Shown piece after piece: positions 60,916 through 64,000 of a stretch of 64,000 nucleotides of DNA. Source of the DNA: Parvibaculum sp040390855 (GTDB lineage Bacteria; Pseudomonadota; Alphaproteobacteria; Parvibaculales; Parvibaculaceae). The stretch spans positions 1 to 64,000 of the forward strand of contig JAZJXO010000002.1 of NCBI GenBank assembly GCA_040390855.1. The letters are read 5' to 3'. How positions within the stretch are numbered: the stretch's first letter is position 1; each line of letters begins with the position of its first letter. The translations under genes and the position numbers were made by a program. The notes below the pieces were generated by a model. The model made no database searches, had not been told where the DNA came from, and saw only the letters and a program-made list of their open reading frames with translations.

Positions 60916-62049
60916 TTACAGATAAATTTTTGCCCTGCTCAACGAGCTTTCGGCGCTTTTCACGAGATCAGCCATGACTTCCGCAGCCGGCTTCACCTTG
61001 TGAATGAGACCCATGCCCTGCCCGGCGAAACCGGGAGCGATATCTTTCCGCTTTACTGCCGCCGCCGCAGCCAGCACTGGCATCGCAATCATGGGCTGGA
61101 AGGGCATTGGCAACGGCTCCAGGCCCGATTCAACAAAAGCCTCGGTCCACTTGTTGCGAATGATCCGGGCCGGCTTTCCGGTGACGGTTCGAGAAACAAG
61201 TGTGTCACCGTCACCCGAGTCAACAATCGCCTCTTTCTGGAAGTCCTCGATGCCCGCCTCGTCGGTCGCAAGAAACGCCGTACCGATCCATGCACCTTCG
61301 GCACCAAGCATCATGGCAGCCGCGATGCCGCGCCCATCGGAAATGCCGCCCGCACCAAGCACAGGAATACGACCCGCGACCGCATCGACAACCTGCGGTA
61401 TGAGCGCCATCGTTCCAATGGGTGAATTGTGCCCGCCCCCGTCATGGCCTTGTGCAACGATCAGATCAATGCCGGAATTGACCACCTGCAGGGCATGTTT
61501 TACGGCGCCCACGACTGCCATCACTTTGGTGCCGTTGGCGTGGAGCCGATCAAGCCAAGGCCCCGGATTGCCGAGACCCGCCGCATAGACAGGAACGCGC
61601 TCCTCAACAACGACTTCCATTTGCGCTTCGAAAAATTCTTTCGAAAACAGCGGAGCGTTCGATTTGGACGACCGGTGAGCTTCCTCGGATTCCTGCGCCC
61701 TGGATTTTAGCGGCGGTATGTTTTCCTTCTTCAGAAAGTCTTGCGCGAATTTTTGGTACTCAGGCAGCAAATCCATCGGAGACGGACCCGCCTTGCCCTT
61801 GTAGGCCTCTCTACGCACGGAGGCCGGCAACAGGGTATCGACACCAAATGGCTTATCCGTCAACGATCGCGTTTCGCGAATCCATTCGCGCAACTGATCG
61901 GGCGAACAGGCAGCCGCGCCCAGTACACCGAGGCCACCCGCATTCGATACCGCCGCCGCAAGCCGTGGAACGCTCGCGCCGCCCATACCGGCCAGCAAGA
62001 TTGGATATTTAATACCCAGAATTTCACATACTCGACTGTGCAGCGTCAT
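60916..62049 (-). CDS. Nitronate monooxygenase / 2-nitropropane dioxygenase-like flavoprotein
   Basis: About 377 aa FMN TIM-barrel protein: ILGIKYPILLAGMGGASVPRLAAAVSN split by Gly turns, IVAQGHDGGGHNSPIGTMALIPQ and GGISDGRGIAAAMMLGAEGAWIGTAFL. The family covers nitronate oxidation and FabK-like enoyl reduction; in catabolic clusters some members act as CoA-linked reductases. GGAGG precedes the ATG at 62049. A perfect palindrome lies 38 bp upstream. Confidence 0.9.
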   Translation of the reverse strand: MTLHSRVCEILGIKYPILLAGMGGASVPRLAAAVSNAGGLGVLGAAACSPDQLREWIRETRSLTDKPFGVDTLLPASVRREAYKGKAGPSPMDLLPEYQKFAQDFLKKENIPPLKSRAQESEEAHRSSKSNAPLFSKEFFEAQMEVVVEERVPVYAAGLGNPGPWLDRLHANGTKVMAVVGAVKHALQVVNSGIDLIVAQGHDGGGHNSPIGTMALIPQVVDAVAGRIPVLGAGGISDGRGIAAAMMLGAEGAWIGTAFLATDEAGIEDFQKEAIVDSGDGDTLVSRTVTGKPARIIRNKWTEAFVESGLEPLPMPFQPMIAMPVLAAAAAVKRKDIAPGFAGQGMGLIHKVKPAAEVMADLVKSAESSLSRAKIYL

Positions 62050-62086
62050 AGCGAACCTCCCATGGAGCGACTTCATTGGTCGCGTT

Positions 62087-62102
62087 ATTTATGATCATAA
62101 AT
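62087..62102. promoter_or_regulatory. Copy of the shared 16-bp palindrome (site 3), perfect dyad
   Basis: ATTTATGATCATAAAT is a perfect 16-bp palindrome between the nitronate-monooxygenase-like gene and the GntR gene. It fits the same frame as sites 1, 2 and 4 (ATTyATkATmATrrAT). Confidence 0.65.
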
Positions 62103-62163
62103 TAGCGACGCCCAAGGGGCGACGCAAGTGCCGCAAAACGACATGGAAATGACGAACACTCGC

Positions 62164-62967
62164 CTAGCGTTTCCGTCGGGGAACCTGCGGTACGCTCAGG
62201 TCGTCCGCATCCTGCCAGCGCACGATTTTGGACATGATATCGGGATGACGAGCTTCCAGATACTTGTCGGATCGGCTTATGAACCTGGACATTTCGGTGA
62301 AAGCGAGGCCTGGATTGCGATCTTCAATCGCCTTGAGAAGCCGTCCGTATGATTTGATCTGATAGTCGCGCTCACCCTCGGTATAGGTTATGCCGACTTC
62401 CGACGCATTCGTGATGTTGTGAAGTGAACCGATCAAGAAGCCAATCAGGGGATTGCCGGACGCCCATGCAAGCACGTCATGGAAACGCCTGTTCTCCTCC
62501 GTATAGGTGTCGCAGGATACAGTCAGCGTCTTCAAGGTGGCCAATGACGTATTCAGTTTGCCGATATCTTCATCGGACGCACGCTCTGCCGCCAGCGCTG
62601 CCATGGTCGGACCGACAGCTTGCCTCACTTCAATCAGTGAACGGAACGTGGTGCCGAGAAACTGCAGCAGCAATGCCATTGTACTGGCAAAATCTTTCGG
62701 TCGGGGCTCCTGAACAATCGGCCCGCCGCCGGGGCCGGGCCGCAGGAAAATGATGCCCTGCAGTTCGAGAAACCTGAGCGCTTCCCGCAAGGTCGCGCGG
62801 GCCACCCCATACCGTACGAGCATCTCCTGTTCTGGCAGCAAGCGATCTCCGACTTCGGCACCTTGCCGCTCGATGTCCTCGACAATCTGCCTCGCAACAG
62901 TGAGGGCACGCTTGCCGGACCCTTTGGGAAATCGGCTGACTGGTGTAACGGACGTGATCGCTTTCAT
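62164..62967 (-). CDS. GntR-family regulator, FadR/FCD subfamily
   Basis: About 267 aa. The winged helix (GDRLLPEQEMLVRYGVARATLREALRFLE split by the recognition turn) is followed by the all-helical FCD effector domain (RSLIEVRQAVGPTMAALAAERA, NRRFHDVLAWASGNPLIG). The ATG at 62967 has CAGGT upstream; the frame's first start at 62982 is TTG. It sits between two copies of the 16-bp palindrome (62087 and 63075), which makes it the best candidate for their binding protein. Confidence 0.92.
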   Translation of the reverse strand: MKAITSVTPVSRFPKGSGKRALTVARQIVEDIERQGAEVGDRLLPEQEMLVRYGVARATLREALRFLELQGIIFLRPGPGGGPIVQEPRPKDFASTMALLLQFLGTTFRSLIEVRQAVGPTMAALAAERASDEDIGKLNTSLATLKTLTVSCDTYTEENRRFHDVLAWASGNPLIGFLIGSLHNITNASEVGITYTEGERDYQIKSYGRLLKAIEDRNPGLAFTEMSRFISRSDKYLEARHPDIMSKIVRWQDADDLSVPQVPRRKR

Positions 62968-63074
62968 TTCAGATACCTGCAATCTTCATTTTTAAGACCA
63001 ACCGTTCCTTGATAAGGGAACGGTCGGAAGAACCCGACGACAACACCATCGTCCGTGTTTGCAACATCCCACCC

Positions 63075-63090
63075 ATTCATTATAATGGAT
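63075..63090. promoter_or_regulatory. Copy of the shared 16-bp palindrome (site 4)
   Basis: ATTCATTATAATGGAT lies in the 167-bp divergent region between the GntR gene and the alpha/beta hydrolase gene, 44 bp before the hydrolase ATG. Nearly perfect dyad (CATTATAATG core). Confidence 0.65.
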
Positions 63091-63134
63091 TCCGGCCCTT
63101 AGTACACATACGAAAACATTGGAAAAAGCGTTTG

Positions 63135-64000
63135 ATGTCAACAAACCAAACCTCGTTCACCGTTTCCCAAAATCTCAAAATTGCGGCTGATACATTCGGT
63201 CCCAACCATGGGCGTCCGGTTATGCTTGCCCATGGCGGCGGGCAGACACGCCATGCTTGGCAAGCCTGCGGTAAAAGTCTGGGGGAAAACGGATATCACG
63301 CCCTCGCTGTCGATTTGCGCGGGCACGGCGAAAGCGACTGGTCTGCGGACGGTGACTACAGAATGGAGCGTTTCGCGGAGGATCTCCTCGACATCGCGGA
63401 CAGCTTCTCCGTACCTCCGGTCCTGGTTGGTGCCTCTCTGGGCGGCATCGCGGGCATGATCGCGCAGGGAGAATACGCAAAGGCCGGACGGCGCGGGTTT
63501 GCGGCACTGGTTCTCGTCGACATCACCCCTCAGATGAACATGGAGGGGGTTCAAAAAATCCTCGGATTCATGGCCTCTAATCTGGAAGAAGGCTTCGCCT
63601 CGCTTGAGGAAGCAGCCGATACAATCTCGCGCTACATGCCGGGTCGGCCTCGCCCCAAAAACCTGAGCGGACTGGCAAAAAACCTTCGCCTCAGGGATAA
63701 CGGCCGATACTACTGGCATTGGGATCCACGTTTCATCACCGGCCCGCACAAGCCGCAAGGCAGCCGCGAACCTGAACGCCTCCAAATGGCAGCATGTTCC
63801 CTGAAAATACCGACGCTCCTTGTCAGGGGCCGCGACAGCGACCTCGTGACGGTCGAAGCGGCGCGGCAATTTGCAGAGACTGTTCCTCATTCCGAGTTTA
63901 TCGATGTCGCAAATGCGGGCCATATGGTAGCTGGCGACAAGAACGACATATTTACAAACGCCGTTCTGAATTTTCTGACGCGAATGGCGCCTGCCGCAAG
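63135..64000 (+). CDS. Alpha/beta hydrolase (partial, runs off the right edge)
   Basis: At least 288 aa, no stop before the window ends. MLAHGGGQTRHAWQ gives the oxyanion region, VGASLGGIAG the nucleophile elbow (Ser in GxSxGG), GRDSDLV the likely acid and NAGHMV the catalytic His. It is divergent from the GntR gene and preceded by an operator candidate. Lactone or ester hydrolysis after the Baeyer-Villiger step is plausible; epoxide hydrolase or C-C hydrolase activity cannot be excluded. Confidence 0.9.
   Translation, partial: MSTNQTSFTVSQNLKIAADTFGPNHGRPVMLAHGGGQTRHAWQACGKSLGENGYHALAVDLRGHGESDWSADGDYRMERFAEDLLDIADSFSVPPVLVGASLGGIAGMIAQGEYAKAGRRGFAALVLVDITPQMNMEGVQKILGFMASNLEEGFASLEEAADTISRYMPGRPRPKNLSGLAKNLRLRDNGRYYWHWDPRFITGPHKPQGSREPERLQMAACSLKIPTLLVRGRDSDLVTVEAARQFAETVPHSEFIDVANAGHMVAGDKNDIFTNAVLNFLTRMAPAA

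Noticed and set aside
28623..64000. Complete steroid degradation cluster
   Set aside because: KstD-like and igr-like genes are present, but KshA/KshB, HsaA/B and an HsaD-like hydrolase are not seen in the window.

Overview
The window reads as a chromosomal segment of an alphaproteobacterium. The left part follows the gene order usual for the Hyphomicrobiales (Rhizobiales): pnp-rpsO-truB-rbfA-infB-ylxR-nusA-rimP, trmB-metK-HTH regulator-lnt-corC-ybeY-phoH-miaB-plsC-fur-rimI-tsaB, then nifU-usp-trpS. This assignment rests on gene order and protein motifs only; no search was possible.

Region 1 (about 0.05-26.7 kb) is core housekeeping, nearly all on the minus strand. It covers RNA decay and ribosome maturation (PNPase, S15, TruB, RbfA, IF2, YlxR, NusA, RimP), tRNA modification (TrmB, MiaB, TsaB), envelope synthesis (Lnt, PlsC), SAM synthesis, a Fur/Mur metal regulator, Fe-S delivery (NfuA-like), and TrpRS. 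A periplasmic RcnB-like protein sits at the left edge. RNA structures are visible in the pnp and rimP leaders, and a REP-like palindrome separates infB from rbfA.

Region 2 (about 26.9-28.5 kb) is a plus-strand clade-3-type catalase with its own promoter and a strong terminator. It marks the boundary between core and accessory DNA.

Region 3 (about 28.6-64 kb, running off the right edge) is a catabolic island. One minus-strand operon holds four acyl-CoA dehydrogenases, a DUF35 zinc-ribbon/OB protein and a thiolase-like protein that lacks thiolase cysteines, arranged like the igr side-chain locus of mycobacteria, with a zinc alcohol dehydrogenase upstream. Divergent from it are a carboxymuconolactone-decarboxylase-like protein, a MaoC hydratase, a FadH-like reductase and an IclR regulator. 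Next come an HSL esterase, two amidohydrolases, an enoyl-CoA hydratase and a luciferase-like monooxygenase. A minus-strand set then carries a KstD-like flavoprotein, DUF3237 and a meta-cleavage set resembling the homoprotocatechuate (Hpa) pathway: hydroxylase, aldehyde dehydrogenase, extradiol dioxygenase, FAH-family enzyme, aldolase and hydratase. The right end has a TetR regulator, a 2Fe-2S ferredoxin, a CYP153-type P450, a Baeyer-Villiger monooxygenase, a hotdog thioesterase, a nitronate-monooxygenase-like protein, a FadR-type GntR regulator and a partial alpha/beta hydrolase.

Working hypothesis (inference): the island oxidises an alicyclic or polycyclic, isoprenoid-like or naphthenic-acid-like compound. 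P450 and alcohol dehydrogenase would make a ring ketone, the KstD-like enzyme would desaturate it toward a phenol, the Hpa-like set would cleave the ring, and the acyl-CoA dehydrogenase/hydratase/retro-aldolase module would remove branched side chains. A 16-bp palindrome recurs at four promoters in the island and is a candidate operator for the local GntR protein.
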